Source of the DNA: Brugia malayi | Taxonomy: Eukaryota; Nematoda; Chromadorea; Rhabditida; Onchocercidae | Assembly: GCF_000002995.4 (NCBI RefSeq) | Contig: NW_025062476.1 | Coordinates: forward strand, 1 to 64,000 | Direction: 5' to 3' | Length of the DNA stretch: 64,000 bases | Part shown: one piece after another, positions 1-12,534 of the stretch | Position numbering within the stretch: position 1 is the first letter of the stretch | Layout: each line of letters starts with the position of its first letter | Program-made: the position numbers and the translations under genes | Notes under the pieces: generated by a model | Databases searched by the model: none | Told to the model about the DNA's origin: nothing | What the model saw: the letters and a program-made list of their open reading frames with translations, nothing else

Positions 1-3000
1 TAAGCCTAGCCTAAGCCTAAGCCTAAGCCTAAGCCTAAGCCTAAGCCTAAGCCTAAGCCTAAGCCTAAGCCTAAGCCTAAGCCTAAGCCTAAGCCTAAGC
101 CTAAGCCTAAGCCTAAGCCTAAGCCTAAGCCTAAGCCTAAGCTAAGCCTAAAGCCCTAAGCTAAGCCTAAGCCTAAGCCTAAGCCTAAGCCTAAGCCTAA
201 GCCTAAGCCTAAGCCTAAGCCTAAGCCTAAGCCTAAGCCTAAGCCTAAGCTAAGCCTAAGCCTAAGCCTAAGCCTAAGCCTAAGCCTAAGCCTAAGCCTA
301 AGCCTAAGCCTAAGCCTAAGCTTAAGCCTAAGCCTAAGCCTAAGCCTAAGCCTAAGCCTAAGCCTAAGCCTAAGCCTAAGCCTAAGCCTAAGCCTAAGCC
401 TAAGCCTAAGCCTAAGCCTAAGCCTAAGCCTAAAGCCTAAGCCTAAGCCTAAGCCTAAGCCTAAGCCTAAGCCTAAGCCTAAGCCTAAGCCTAAGCCTAA
501 GCCTAAGCCTAAGCCTAAGCCTAAGCCTAAGCCTAAGCCTAAGCCTAAGCTAAGCCTAAGCCTAAGCCTAAGCCTAAGCCTAAGCCTAAGCCTAAGCTAA
601 GCCTAAGCCTAAGCCTAAGCCTAAGCCTAAGCCTAAGCCTAAGCCTAAGCCTAAGCTAAGCCTAAGCCTAAGCCTAAGCCTAAGCCTAAGCCTAAGCCTA
701 AGCCTAAGCCTAAGCCTAAGCCTAAGCCTAAGCCTAAGCCTAAGCCTAAGCCTAAGCCTAAGCCTAAGCTAAGCCTAAGCCTAAGCCTAAGCCTAGCCTA
801 AGCCTAAGCCTAGCCTAAGCCTAGCCTAAGCCTAAGCCTAAGCCTAAGCCTAAGCCTAAGCCTAAGCCTAAGCCTAAAGCCTAAGCCTAAGCCTAAGCCT
901 AAGCCTAAGCCTAAGCCTAAGCCTAAGCCTAAGCCTAAGCCTAAGCCTAAGCCTAAGCCTAAGCCTAAGCCTAAGCCTAAGCCTAAGCCTAAGCTAAGCC
1001 TAAGCCTAAGCCTAAGCCTAAGCTAAGCCTAAGCCTAAGCTAAGCCTAAGCCTAAGCCTAAGCCTAAGCTAAGCCTAAGCCTAAGCCTAAGCCTAAGCCT
1101 AAGCCTAAGCCTAAGCCTAAGCCTAAGCCTAAGCCTAAGCCTAAGCCTAAGCCTAAGCCTAAGCCTAAGCCTAAGCCTAAGCCTAAGCCTAAGCCTAAGC
1201 CTAAGCTAAGCCTAAGCCTAAGCCTAAGCCTAAGCCTAAGCCTAAGCCTAAGCTAAGCCTAAGCCTAAGCCTAAGCCTAAGCCTAAGCCTAAGCCTAAGC
1301 CTAAGCCTAAGCCTAAGCCTAAGCCTAAGCCTAAGCCTAAGCCTAAGCCTAAGCCTAAGCCTAGCCTAAGCCTAAGCCTAAACCTAAGCCTAAGCCTAAG
1401 CCTAAGCCTAAGCCTAAGCCTAAGCCTAAGCCTAAGCCTAAGCCTAAGCCTAAGCCTAAGCCTAAGTTTAAGCCTAAGCCTAAGCCTAAGCCTAAGCCTA
1501 AGCCTAAGCCTAAGCCTAAGCCTAAGCCTAAGCCTAAGCCTAAGCCTAAGCCTAAGCCTAAGCCTAAGCCTAAGCCTAAGCCTAAGCCTAAGCCTAAGCC
1601 TAAGCCTAAGCCTAAGCCTAAGCCTAAGCCTAAGCCTAAGCCTAAGCCTAAGCCTAAGCCTAAGCCTAAGCCTAAGCCTAAGCCTAAGCCTAAGCCTAAG
1701 CCTAAGCCTAAGCCTAAGCCTAAGCCTAAGCCTAAGCCTAAGCCTAGCCTAAGCCTAAGCCTAAGCCTAAGCCTAAGCCTAAGCCTAAGCCTAAGCCTAA
1801 GCCTAAGCCTAAGCTAAGCCTAAGCCTAAGCCTAAGCCTAAGCCTAAGCCTAAGCCTAAGCCTAAGCCTAAGCCTAAGCCTTAAGCCTAAGCCTAAGCCT
1901 AAGCCTAAGCCTAAGCCTAAGCCTAAGCCTAAGCCTAAGCCTAAGCCTAAGCCTAAGCCTAAGCCTAAGCCTAAGCCTAAGCCTAAGCCTTAAGCCTAAG
2001 CCTAAGCCTAAGCCTAAGCCTAAGCCTAAGCCTAAGCCTAAGCCTAAGCCTAAGCCTAAGCCTAAGCCTAAGTCTAAGCCTAAGCCTAAGCCTAAGCCTA
2101 AGCCTAAGCCTAAGCCTAAGCCTAAGCCTAAGCCTAAGCCTAAGCCTAAGCCTAAGCCTAAGCCTAAGCCTAAGCCTAAGCCTAAGCCTAAGCCTAAGCC
2201 TAAGCCTAAGCCTAAGCCTAAGCCTAAGCCTAAGCCTAAGCCTAAGCCTAAGCCTAAGCCTAAGCCTAAGCCTAAGCCTAAGCCTAAGCTAAGCCTAAGC
2301 CTAAGCCTAAGCCTAAGCCTAAGCCTAAGCCTAAGCCTAAGCCTAAGCCTAAGCCTAAGCCTAAGCCTAAGCCTAAGCCTAAAGCCTAAGCCTAAGCCTA
2401 AGCCTAAGCCTAAGCCTAAGCCTAAGCCTAAGCCTAAGCTAAGCCTAAGCCTAAGCCTAAGCCTAAGCCTAAGCCTAAGCCTAAGCCTAAGCCTAAGCCT
2501 AAGCCTAAGCCTAAGCCTAAGCCTAAGCCTAAGCCTAAGCCTAAGCCTAAGCCTAAGCCTAAGCCTAAGCCTAGCCTAGCCTAAGCCTAAGCCTAAGCCT
2601 AAGCCTAAGCCTAAGCCTAAGCCTAAGCCTAAGCCTAAGCCTAAGCCTAAGCCCCTAAGCCTAAGCCTAAGCCTAAGCCTAAGCCTAAGCCTAAGCCTAA
2701 GCCTAAGGCTAAGCCTAAGCCTAAGCCTAAGCCTAAGCCTAAGCCTAAGCCTAAGCCTAAGCCTAAGCCTAAGCCTAAGCCTAAGCCTAAGCCTAAGCCT
2801 AAGCCTAAGCCTAAGCCTAAGCCTAAGCCTAAGCCTAAGCCTAAGCCTAAGCCTAAGCCTAACTAAGCCTAAGCCTAAGCCTAAGCCTAAGCCTAAGCCT
2901 AAGCCTAAGCCTAAGCCTAAGCCTAAGCTAAGCCTAAGCCTAAGCTAAGCCTAAGCCTAAGCCTAAGCCTAAGCCTAAGCCTAAGCCTAAGCCTAAGCCT

Positions 3001-4162
3001 AAGCCTAAGCCTAAGCCTAAGCCTAGCCTAAGCCTAAGCCTAAGCCTAAGCCTAAGCCTAAGCCTAAGCCTAAGCCTAAGCCTAAGCCTAAGCCTAAGCC
3101 TAAGCCTAAGCCTAAGCCTAAGCCTAAGCCTAAGCCTAAGCCTAAGCCTAAGCTAAGCCTAAGCCTAAGCCTAAGCCTAAGCCTAAGCCTAAGCCTAAGC
3201 CTAGCCTAAGCCTAAGCCTAAGCCTAAGCCTAGCCTAAGCCTAAGCCTAAGCCTAAGCCTAAGCCTAAGCCTAAGCCTAAGCCTAAGCCTAAGCCTAAGC
3301 CTAAGCCTAAGCCTAAGCCTAAGCCTAAGCCTAAGCCTAAGCCTAAGCCTAAGCCTAAGCCTAAGCCTAAGCCTAAGCCTAAGCCTAAGCCTAAGCCTAA
3401 GCCTAAGCCTAAGCCTAAGCCTAAGCCTAAGCCTAAGCCTAAGCCTAAGCCTAAGCCTAAGCCTAAGCCTAAGCTAAGCCTAAGCCTAAGCCTAAGCCTA
3501 AGCCTAAGCCTAAGCCTAAGCCTAAGCCTAAGCCTAAGCCTAAGCCTAAGCCTAAGCCTAAGCCTAAGCCTAAGCCTAAGCCTAAGCCTAAGCCTAAGCC
3601 TAAGCCTAAGCCTAAGCCTAAGCCTAAGCCTAAGCCTAAGCCTAAGCCTAAGCCTAAGCCTAAGCATAAGCCTAAGCCTAAGCCTAAGCCTAAGCCTAAG
3701 CCTAAGCCTAAGCCTAAGCCTAAGCCTAAGCCTAAGCCTAAGCCTAAGCCTAAGCCTAAGCCTAAGCCTAAGCCTAGCCTAAGCCTAAGCCTAAGCCTAA
3801 GCCTAAGCCTAAGCCTAAGCCTAAGCCTAAGCCTAAGCCTAAGCCTAAGCCTAAGCCTAAGCCTAAGCCTAAGCCTAAGCCTAAGCCTAAGCCTAAGCTA
3901 AGCCTGAGCCTAAGCCTAAGCCTAAGCCTAAGCCTAAGCCTAAGCCTAAGCCTAAGCCTAAGCCTAAGCCTAAGCCTAAGCCTAAGCCTAAGCCTAAGCC
4001 TAAGCCTAAGCCTAAGCCTAAGCCTAAGCCTAAGCCTAAGCCTAAGCCTAAGCCTAAGCCTAAGCCTAAGCCTAAGCCTAAGCCTAAGCCTAAGCCTAAG
4101 CCTAAGCCTAAGCCTAAGCCTAAGCCTAAGCCTAAGCCTAAGCCTAAGCCTAAGCCTAAGCC

Positions 4163-4176
4163 TCCCCTTAAATTAA
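4163..4176. other. Non-telomeric interruption in the telomere
   Basis: A short stretch reading approximately tcccctta-aatt breaks the TAAGCC phase between otherwise perfect repeats. It does not derive from TAAGCC by a single indel. It may be a sequencing or consensus error, or a small insertion. Confidence 0.6.
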
Positions 4177-4902
4177 GCCTAAGCCTAAGCCTAAGCCTAA
4201 GCCTAAGCCTAAGCCTAAGCCTAAGCCTAAGCCTAAGCCTAAGCCTAAGCCTAAGCCTAAGCCTAAGCCTAAGCCTAAGCCTAGCCTAAGCCTAAGCCTA
4301 AGCCTAAGCCTAAGCCTAAGCTAAGCCTAAGCCTAAGCCTAAGCCTAAGCCTAAGCCTAAGCCTAAGCCTAAGCCTAAGCCTAAGCCTAAGCCTAAGCCT
4401 AAGCCTAAGCCTAAGCCTAAGCCTAAGCCTAAGCCTAAGCCTAAGCCTAAGCCTAAGCCTAAGCCTAAGCCTAAGCCTAAGCCTAAGCCTAAGCCTAAGC
4501 CTAAGCCTAAGCCTAAGCCTAAGCCTAAGCCTAAGCCTAAGCCTAAGCCTAAGCCTAAGCCTAAGCCTAAGCCTAAGCCTAAGCCTAAGCCTAAGCCTAA
4601 GCCTAAGCCTAAGCCTAAGCCTAGCCTAAGCCTAAGCCTAAGCCTAAGCCTAAGCCTAAGCCTAAGCCTAAGCCTAAGCCTAAGCCTAAGCCTAAGCCTA
4701 AGCCTAAGCCTAAGCCTAAGCCTAAGCCTAAGCTAAGCCTAAGCTAAGCCTAAGCCTAAGCCTAAGCCTAAGCCTAAGCCTAAGCCTAAGCCTAAGCCTA
4801 AGCCTAAGCCTAAGCCTAAGCCTAAGCCTAGCCTAAGCCTAAGCCTAAGCCTAAGCCTAAGCCTAAGCCTAAGCCTAAGCCTAAGCCTAAGCCTAAGCCT
4901 AA

Positions 4903-4926
4903 GCTTAGGCTTAGGCTTAGGCTTAG
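4903..4926 (-). repeat. Inverted telomere island inside the telomere
   Basis: About four repeats read TTAGGC on the plus strand, flanked on both sides by TAAGCC. This creates a head-to-head junction (aagctt) on the left and a tail-to-tail junction (ggcttagcc) on the right. It is either a real small inversion or foldback, or a read or assembly artefact. Confidence 0.85.
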
Positions 4927-7900
4927 CCTAAGCCTAAGCCTAAGCCTAAGCCTAAGCCTAAGCCTAAGCCTAAGCCTAAGCCTAAGCCTAAGCCTAAGCC
5001 TAAGCCTAAGCCTAAGCCTAAGCCTAAGCCTAAGCCTAAGCCTAAGCCTAAGCCTAAGCCTAAGCCTAAGCCTAAGCCTAAGCCTAAGCCTAAGCCTAAG
5101 CCTAAGCCTAAGCCTAAGCCTAAGCCTAAGCCTAAGCCTAAGCCTAAGCCTAAGCCTAAGCCTAAGCCTAAGCCTAAGCCTAAGCCTAAGCCTAAGCCTA
5201 AGCTAAGCCTAAGCCTAAGCCTAAGCCTAAGCCTAAGCCTAAGCCTAAGCCTAAGCCTAAGCCTAAGCCTAAGCCTAAGCCTAAGCCTAAGCCTAAGCCT
5301 AAGCCTAAGCCTAAGCCTAAGCCTAAGCCTAAGCCTAAGCCTAAGCCTAAGCCTAAGCCTAAGCCTAAGCCTAAGCCTAAGCCTAAGCCTAAGCCTAAGC
5401 CTAAGCCTAAGCCTAAGCCTAAGCCTAAGCCTAAGCCTAAGCCTAAGCCTAAGCCTAAGCCTAAGCCTAAGCTAAGCCTAAGCCTAAGCCTAAGCCTAAG
5501 CCTAAGCCTAAGCCTAAGCCTAAGCCTAAGCCTAAGCCTAAGCCTAAGCCTAAGCCTAAGCCTAAGCCTAAGCCTAAGCCTAAGCCTAAGCCTAAGCCTA
5601 AGCCTAAGCCTAAGCCTAAGCCTAAGCCTAAGCCTAAGCCTAAGCCTAAGCCTAAGCCTAAGCCTAAGCCTAAGCCTAAGCCTAAGCCTAAGCCTAAGCC
5701 TAAGCCTAAGCCTAAGCCTAAGCCTAAGCCTAAGCTAAGCCTAAGCCTAAGCCTAAGCCTAAGCCTAAGCCTAAGCCTAAGCCTAAGCCTAAGCCTAAGC
5801 CTAAGCCTAAGCCTAAGCCTAAGCTAAGCCTAAGCCTAAGCCTAAGCCTAAGCCTAAGCCTAAGCCTAAGCCTAAGCCTAAGCCTAAGCCTAAGCCTAAG
5901 CCTAAGCCTAAGCCTAAGCCTAAGCCTAAGCCTAAGCCTAAGCCTAAGCCTAAGCCTAAGCCTAAGCCTAAGCCTAAGCCTAAGCCTAAGCCTAAGCCTA
6001 AGCCTAAGCCTAAGCCTAAGCCTAAGCCTAAGCCTAAGCCTAAGCCTAAGCCTAAGCCTAAGCCTAAGCCTAAGCCTAAGCCTAAGCCTAAGCCTAAGCC
6101 TAAGCCTAAGCCTAAGCCTAAGCTAAGCCTAAGCCTAAGCCTAAGCCTAAGCCTAAGCCTAAGCCTAAGCCTAGCCTAAGCCTAAGCCTAAGCCTAAGCC
6201 TAAGCCTAAGCCTAAGCCTAAGCCTAAGCCTAAGCCTAAGCCTAAGCCTAAGCCTAAGCCTAAGCCTAAGCCTAAGCCTAAGCCTAAGCCTAAGCCTAAG
6301 CCTAAGCCTAAGCCTAAGCCTAAGCCTAAGCCTAAGCCTAAGCCTAAGCCTAAGCCTAAGCCTAAGCCTAAGCCTAAGCCTAAGCCTAAGCTAAGCCTAA
6401 GCCTAAGCCTAAGCCTAAGCCTAAGCCTAAGCCTAAGCTAAGCCTAAGCTAAGCCTAAGCCTAAGCCTAAGCTAAGCCTAAGCCTAAGCCTAAGCCTAAG
6501 CCTAAGCCTAAGCCTAAGCCTAAGCCTAAGCCTAAGCCTAAGCCTAAGCCTAAGCCTAAGCCTAAGCCTAAGCCTAAGCCTAAGCCTAAGCCTAAGCCTA
6601 AGCCTAAGCCTAAGCCTAAGCCTAAGCCTAAGCCTAAGCCTAAGCCTAAGCCTAAGCCTAAGCCTAAGCCTAAGCCTAAGCCTAAGCCTAAGCCTAAGCT
6701 AAGCCTAAGCCTAAGCCTAAGCCTAAGCCTAAGCCTAAGCCTAAGCCTAAGCCTAAGCCTAAGCCTAAGCCTAAGCCTAAGCCTAAGCCTAAGCCTAAGC
6801 CTAAGCTAAGCCTAAGCCTAAGCCTAAGCCTAAGCCTAAGCCTAAGCCTAAGCCTAAGCCTAAGCCTAAGCCTAAGCCTAAGCCTAAGCCTAAGCCTAAG
6901 CCTAAGCCTAAGCCTAAGCCTAAGCCTAAGCCTAAGCCTAAGCCTAAGCCTAAGCCTAAGCCTAAGCCTAAGCCTAAGCCTAAGCCTAAGCCTAAGCCTA
7001 AGCCTAAGCCTAAGCCTAAGCCTAAGCCTAAGCCTAAGCCTAAGCCTAAGCCTAAGCCTAAGCCTAAGCCTAAGCCTAAGCCTAAGCCTAAGCCTAAGCC
7101 TAAGCCTAAGCCTAAGCCTAAGCCTAAGCCTAAGCCTAAGCCTAAGCCTAAGCCTAAGCCTAAGCCTAAGCCTAAGCCTAAGCCTAAGCCTAAGCCTAAG
7201 CCTAAGCCTAAGCCTAAGCCTAAGCCTAAGCCTAAGCCTAAGCCTAAGCCTAAGCCTAAGCCTAAGCCTAAGCCTAAGCCTAAGCCTAAGCCTAAGCCTA
7301 AGCCTAAGCCTAAGCCTAAGCCTAAGCCTAAGCCTAAGCCTAAGCCTAAGCCTAAGCCTAAGCCTAAGCCTAAGCCTAAGCCTAAGCCTAAGCCTAAGCC
7401 TAAGCCTAAGCCTAAGCCTAAGCTAAGCCTAAGCCTAAGCCTAAGCCTAAGCCTAAGCCTAAGCCTAAGCCTAAGCCTAAGCCTAAGCCTAAGCCTAAGC
7501 CTAGCCTAAGCCTAAGCCTAAGCCTAAGCCTAAGCCTAAGCCTAAGCCTAAGCCTAAGCCTAAGCCTAAGCCTAAGCCTAAGCCTAAGCCTAGCCTAAGC
7601 CTAAGCCTAAGCCTAAGCCTAAGCCTAAGCCTAAGCCTAAGCCTAAGCCTAAGCCTAAGCCTAAGCTAAGCCTAAGCCTAAGCCTAAGCCTAAGCCTAAG
7701 CCTAAGCCTAAGCCTAAGCCTAAGCCTAAGCCTAAGCCTAAGCCTAAGCCTAAGCCTAAGCTAAGCCTAAGCCTAAGCCTAAGCCTAAGCCTAAGCCTAA
7801 GCCTAAGCCTAAGCCTAAGCCTAAGCCTAAGCCTAAGCCTAAGCCTAAGCCTAAGCCTAAGCCTAAGCCTAAGCCTAAGCCTAAGCCTAAGCCTAAGCCT

Positions 7901-10900
7901 AAGCCTAAGCCTAAGCCTAAGCCTAAGCCTAAGCCTAAGCCTAAGCCTAAGCCTAAGCCTAAGCCTAAGCCTAAGCCTAAGCCTAAGCCTAAGCCTAAGC
8001 CTAAGCCTAAGCCTAAGCCTAAGCCTAAGCCTAAGCCTAAGCCTAAGCCTAAGCCTAAGCCTAAGCCTAAGCCTAAGCCTAAGCCTAAGCCTAAGCCTAA
8101 GCCTAAGCCTAAGCCTAAGCCTAAGCCTAAGCCTAAGCCTAAGCCTAAGCCTAAGCCTAAGCCTAAGCCTAAGCCTAAGCCTAAGCCTAAGCCTAAGCCT
8201 AAGCCTAAGCCTAAGCCTAAGCCTAAGCCTAAGCCTAAGCCTAAGCCTAAGCCTAAGCCTAAGCCTAAGCCTAAGCCTAAAGCCTAAGCCTAAGCCTAAG
8301 CCTAAGCCTAAGCCTAAGCCTAAGCCTAAGCCTAAGCCTAAGCCTAAGCCTAAGCCTAAGCCTAAGCCTAAGCCTAAGCCTAAGCCTAAGCCTAAGCCTA
8401 AGCCTAAGCCTAAGCCTAAGCCTAAGCCTAAGCCTAAGCCTAAGCCTAAGCCTAAGCCTAAGCCTAAGCCTAAGCCTAAGCCTAAGCCTAAGCCTAAGCC
8501 TAAGCCTAAGCCTAAGCCTAAGCCTAAGCCTAAGCCTAAGCCTAAGCCTAAGCCTAAGCCTAAGCCTAAGCCTAAGCCTAAGCCTAAGCCTAAGCCTAAG
8601 CCTAAGCCTAAGCCTAAGCCTAAGCCTAAGCCTAAGCCTAAGCCTAAGCCTAAGCCTAAGCCTAAGCCTAAGCCTAAGCCTAAGCCTAAGCCTAAGCCTA
8701 AGCCTAAGCCTAAGCCTAAGCCTAAGCCTAAGCCTAAGCCTAAGCCTAAGCCTAAGCCTAAGCCTAAGCCTAAGCCTAAGCCTAAGCCTAAGCTAGCCTA
8801 AGCCTAAGCCTAAGCCTAAGCCTAAGCCTAAGCCTAAGCCTAAGCCTAAGCCTAAGCCTAAGCCTAAGCCTAAGCCTAAGCCTAAGCCTAAGCCTAAGCC
8901 TAAGCCTAAGCCTAAGCCTAAGCCTAAGCCTAAGCCTAAGCCTAAGCCTAAGCCTAAGCCTAAGCCTAAGCCTAAGCCTAAGCCTAAGCCTAAGCCTAAG
9001 CCTAAGCCTAAGCCTAAGCCTAAGCCTAAGCCTAAGCCTAAGCCTAAGCCTAAGCCTAAGCCTAAGCCTAAGCCTAAGCCTAAGCCTAAGCCTAAGCCTA
9101 AGCCCTAAGCCTAAGCCTAAGCCTAAGCCTAAGCCTAAGCCTAAGCCTAAGCCTAAGCCTAAGCCTAAGCCTAAGCCTAAGCCTAAGCCTAAGCCTAAGC
9201 CTAAGCCTAAGCCTAAGCCTAAGCCTAGCTAAGCCTAAGCCTAAGCCTAAGCCTAAGCCTAAGCCTAAGCCTAAGCCTAAGCCTAAGCCTAAGCCTAAGC
9301 CTAAGCCTAAGCCTAAGCCTAAGCCTAAGCCTAAGCCTAAGCCTAAGCCTAAGCCTAAGCCTAAGCCTAAGCCTAAGCCTAAGCCTAAGCCTAAGCCTAA
9401 GCCTAAGCCTAAGCCTAAGCCTAAGCCTAAGCCTAAGCCTAAGCCTAAGCCTAAGCCTAAGCCTAAGCCTAAGCCTAAGCCTAAGCCTAAGCCTAAGCCT
9501 AAGCCTAAGCCTAAGCCTAAGCCTAAGCCTAAGCCTAAGCCTAAGCCTAAGCCTAAGCCTAAGCCTAAGCCTAAGCCTAAGCCTAAGCCTAAGCCTAAGC
9601 CTAAGCCTAAGCCTAAGCCTAAGCCTAAGCCTAAGCCTAAGCCTAAGCCTAAGCCTAAGCCTAAGCCTAAAGCCTAAGCCTAAGCCTAAGCCTAAGCCTA
9701 AGCCTAAGCCTAAGCCTAAGCCTAAGCCTAAGCCTAAGCCTAAGCCTAAGCCTAAGCCTAAGCCTAAGCCTAAGCCTAAGCCTAAGCCTAAGCCTAAGCC
9801 TAAGCCTAAGCCTAAGCCTAAGCCTAAGCCTAAGCCTAAGCCTAAGCCTAAGCCTAAGCCTAAGCCTAAGCCTAAGCCTAAGCCTAAGCCTAAGCCTAAG
9901 CCTAAGCCTAAGCCTAAGCCTATAAGCCTAAGCCTAAGCCTAAGCCTAAGCCTAAGCCTAAGCCTAAGCCTAAGCCTAAGCCTAAGCCTAAGCCTAAGCC
10001 TAAGCCTAAGCCTAAGCCTAAGCCTAAGCCTAAGCCTAAGCCTAAGCCTAAGCCTAAGCCTAAGCCTAAGCCTAAGCCTAAGCCTAAGCCTAAGCCTAAG
10101 CCTAAGCCTAAGCCTAAGCCTAAAGCCTAAGCCTAAGCCTAAGCCTAAGCCTAAGCCTAAGCCTAAGCCTAAGCCTAAGCCTAAGCCTAAGCCTAAGCCT
10201 AAGCCTAAGCCTAAGCCTAAGCCTAAGCCTAAGCCTAAGCCTAAGCCTAAGCCTAAGCCTAAGCCTAAGCCTAAGCCTAAGCCTAAGCCTAAGCCTAAGC
10301 CTAAGCCTAAGCCTAAGCCTAAGCCTAAGCCTAAGCCTAAGCCTAAGCCTAAGCCTAAGCCTAAGCCTAAGCCTAAGCCTAAGCCTAAGCCTAAGCCTAA
10401 GCCTAAGCCTAAGCCTAAGCCTAAGCCTAAGCCTAAGCCTAAGCCTAAGCCTAAGCCTAAGCCTAAGCCTAAGCCTAAGCCTAAGCTAAGCCTAAGCCTA
10501 AGCCTAAGCCTAAGCCTAGCTAAGCCTAAGCTAAGCTAAGCCTAAGCCTAAGCCTAAGCCTAAGCCTAAGCCTAAGCCTAAGCCTAAGCCTAAGCCTAAG
10601 CCTAAGCCTAAGCCTAAGCCTAAGCCTAAAGCCTAAGCCTAAGCCTAAGCCTAAGCCTAAGCCTAAGCCTAAGCCTAAGCCTAAGCCTAAGCCTAAGCCT
10701 AAGCCTAAGCCTAAGCCTAAGCCTAAGCCTAAGCCTAAGCCTAAGCCTAAGCCTAAGCCTAAGCCTAAGCCTAAGCCTAAGCCTAAGCCTAAGCCTAAGC
10801 CTAAGCCTAAGCCTAAGCCTAAGCCTAAGCCTAAGCCTAAGCCTAAGCCTAAGCCTAAGCCTAAGCCTAAGCCTAAGCCTAAGCCTAAGCCTAAGCCTAA

Positions 10901-12164
10901 GCCTAAGCCTAAGCCTAAGCCTAAGCCTAAGCCTAAGCCTAAGCCTAAGCCTAAGCCTAAGCCTAAGCCTAAGCCTAAGCCTAAGCCTAAGCCTAAGCCT
11001 AAGCCTAAGCCTAAGCCTAAGCCTAAGCCTAAGCCTAAGCCTAAGCCTAAGCCTAAGCCTAAGCCTAAGCCTAAGCCTAAGCCTAAGCCTAAGCCTAAGC
11101 CTAAGCCTAAGCCTAAGCCTAAGCCTAAGCCTAAGCCTAAGCCTAAGCCTAAGCCTAAGCCTAAGCCTAAGCCTAAGCCTAAGCCTAAGCCTAAGCCTAA
11201 GCCTAAGCCTAAGCCTAAGCCTAAGCCTAAGCCTAAGCCTAAGCCTAAGCCTAAGCCTAAGCCTAAGCCTAAGCCTAAGCCTAAGCCTAAGCCTAAGCCT
11301 AAGCCTAAGCCTAAGCCTAAGCCTAAGCCTAAGCCTAAGCCTAAGCCTAAGCCTAAGCCTAAGCCTAAGCCTAAGCCTAAGCCTAAGCCTAAGCCTAAGC
11401 CTAAGCCTAAGCCTAAGCCTAAGCCTAAGCCTAAGCCTAAGCCTAAGCCTAAGCCTAAGCCTAAGCCTAAGCCTAAGCCTAAGCCTAAGCCTAAGCCTAA
11501 GCCTAAGCCTAAGCCTAAGCCTAAGCCTAAGCCTAAGCCTAAGCCTAAGCCTAAGCCTAAGCCTAAGCCTAAGCCCTAAGCCTAAGCCTAAGCCTAAGCC
11601 TAAGCCTAAGCCTAAGCCTAAGCCTAAGCCTAAGCCTAAGCCTAAGCCTAAGCCTAAGCCTAAGCCTAAGCCTAAGCCTAGCCTAAGCCTAAGCCTAAGC
11701 CTAAGCCTAAGCCTAAGCCTAAGCCTAAGCCTAAGCCTAAGCCTAAGCCTAAGCCTAAGCCTAAGCCTAAGCCTAAGCCTAAGCCTAAGCCTAAGCCTAA
11801 GCCTAAGCCTAAGCCTAAGCCTAAGCCTAAGCCTAAGCCTAAGCCTAAGCCTAAGCCTAAGCCTAAGCCTAAGCCTAAGCCTAAGCCTAAGCCTAAGCCT
11901 AAGCCTAAGCCTAAGCCTAAGCCTAAGCCTAAGCCTAAGCCTAAGCCTAAGCCTAAGCCTAAGCCTAAGCCTAAGCCTAAGCCTAAGCCTAAGCCTAAGC
12001 CTAAGCCTAAGCCTAAGCCTAAGCCTAAGCCTAAGCCTAAGCCTAAGCCTAAGCCTAAGCCTAAGCCTAAGCCTAAGCCTAAGCCTAAGCCTAAGCCTAA
12101 GCCTAAGCCTAAGCCTAAGCCTAAGCCTAAGCCTAAGCCTAAGCCTAAGCCTAAGCCTAAGCCT

Positions 12165-12530
12165 CATCAGCACGGGAAATATACAGAAAAAATTCCATTA
12201 GTGTAAGCGGAGTAAGCGTCACCCCGTCTGCACTCACTCCTAGACCCGCCCTGTACTTTCCAATGTCCGCCCATCTTCCGTATCTTACGCACCCCTGCTC
12301 TCCGAAGAAACGCCCGCATCCCTTCACCCGCCTGCCCTTTCCAATGTCCGACCGCTTTCCTCACCTTATTGGAGTAAGTGTTACCCTCCCCGTATTCCTA
12401 GACCCGCCCCCGTCTGCATTCGCCTTCCCAATGCCCATCCGTCGTCTCCCGTACCCCACGCATCCCTCCTCTCACATTTCTGAGACCTATCTATTCCTTC
12501 GAGACTTGGTGTCGCTAACTTGGCACAAGT
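12165..12530. repeat. Pyrimidine-rich subtelomeric segment with an internal duplication
   Basis: Unique DNA starts abruptly after the last telomere repeat. The segment is C/T-rich on the plus strand and much GC-richer than the rest of the window. Two imperfect copies can be read, about 12190-12302 and 12370-12475. Both have the order ggagtaag, cctagacccgccc, gtctgca, aatg-cccatc, cgtac/tc-acgca, ctctc. Reading frames of 65-89 codons here look like no known protein and lie in the biased composition, so I do not call a gene. Confidence 0.55.
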
Positions 12531-12534
12531 AAAA

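Larger units (their letters stand above)
1..12164 (+). repeat. Telomere tract, (TAAGCC)n = nematode TTAGGC telomere, C-strand
   Basis: The tract is almost uninterrupted TAAGCC, reading 5'->3' from base 1. This is the reverse complement of TTAGGC, the telomere repeat known from Caenorhabditis, Ascaris and filarial nematodes. The orientation places the chromosome end at the left edge and the chromosome body to the right. Single-base-indel variants (TAAGC, TAGCC, TAAAGCC) are scattered through it and are denser in the outer 5 kb. Long perfect blocks dominate from about 7 to 12 kb. Long reading frames made of Leu-Arg or Leu-Gly dipeptides on the minus strand are by-products of the 6-bp repeat and are not genes. 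The last intact repeat ends at 12164, where unique sequence begins. Confidence 0.98.

Noticed and set aside
3230..12173. Long minus-strand open frames coding Leu-Arg or Leu-Gly dipeptides
   Set aside because: They are translations of the 6-bp telomere repeat, and the switch from Arg to Gly follows single-base indels. No gene is implied.
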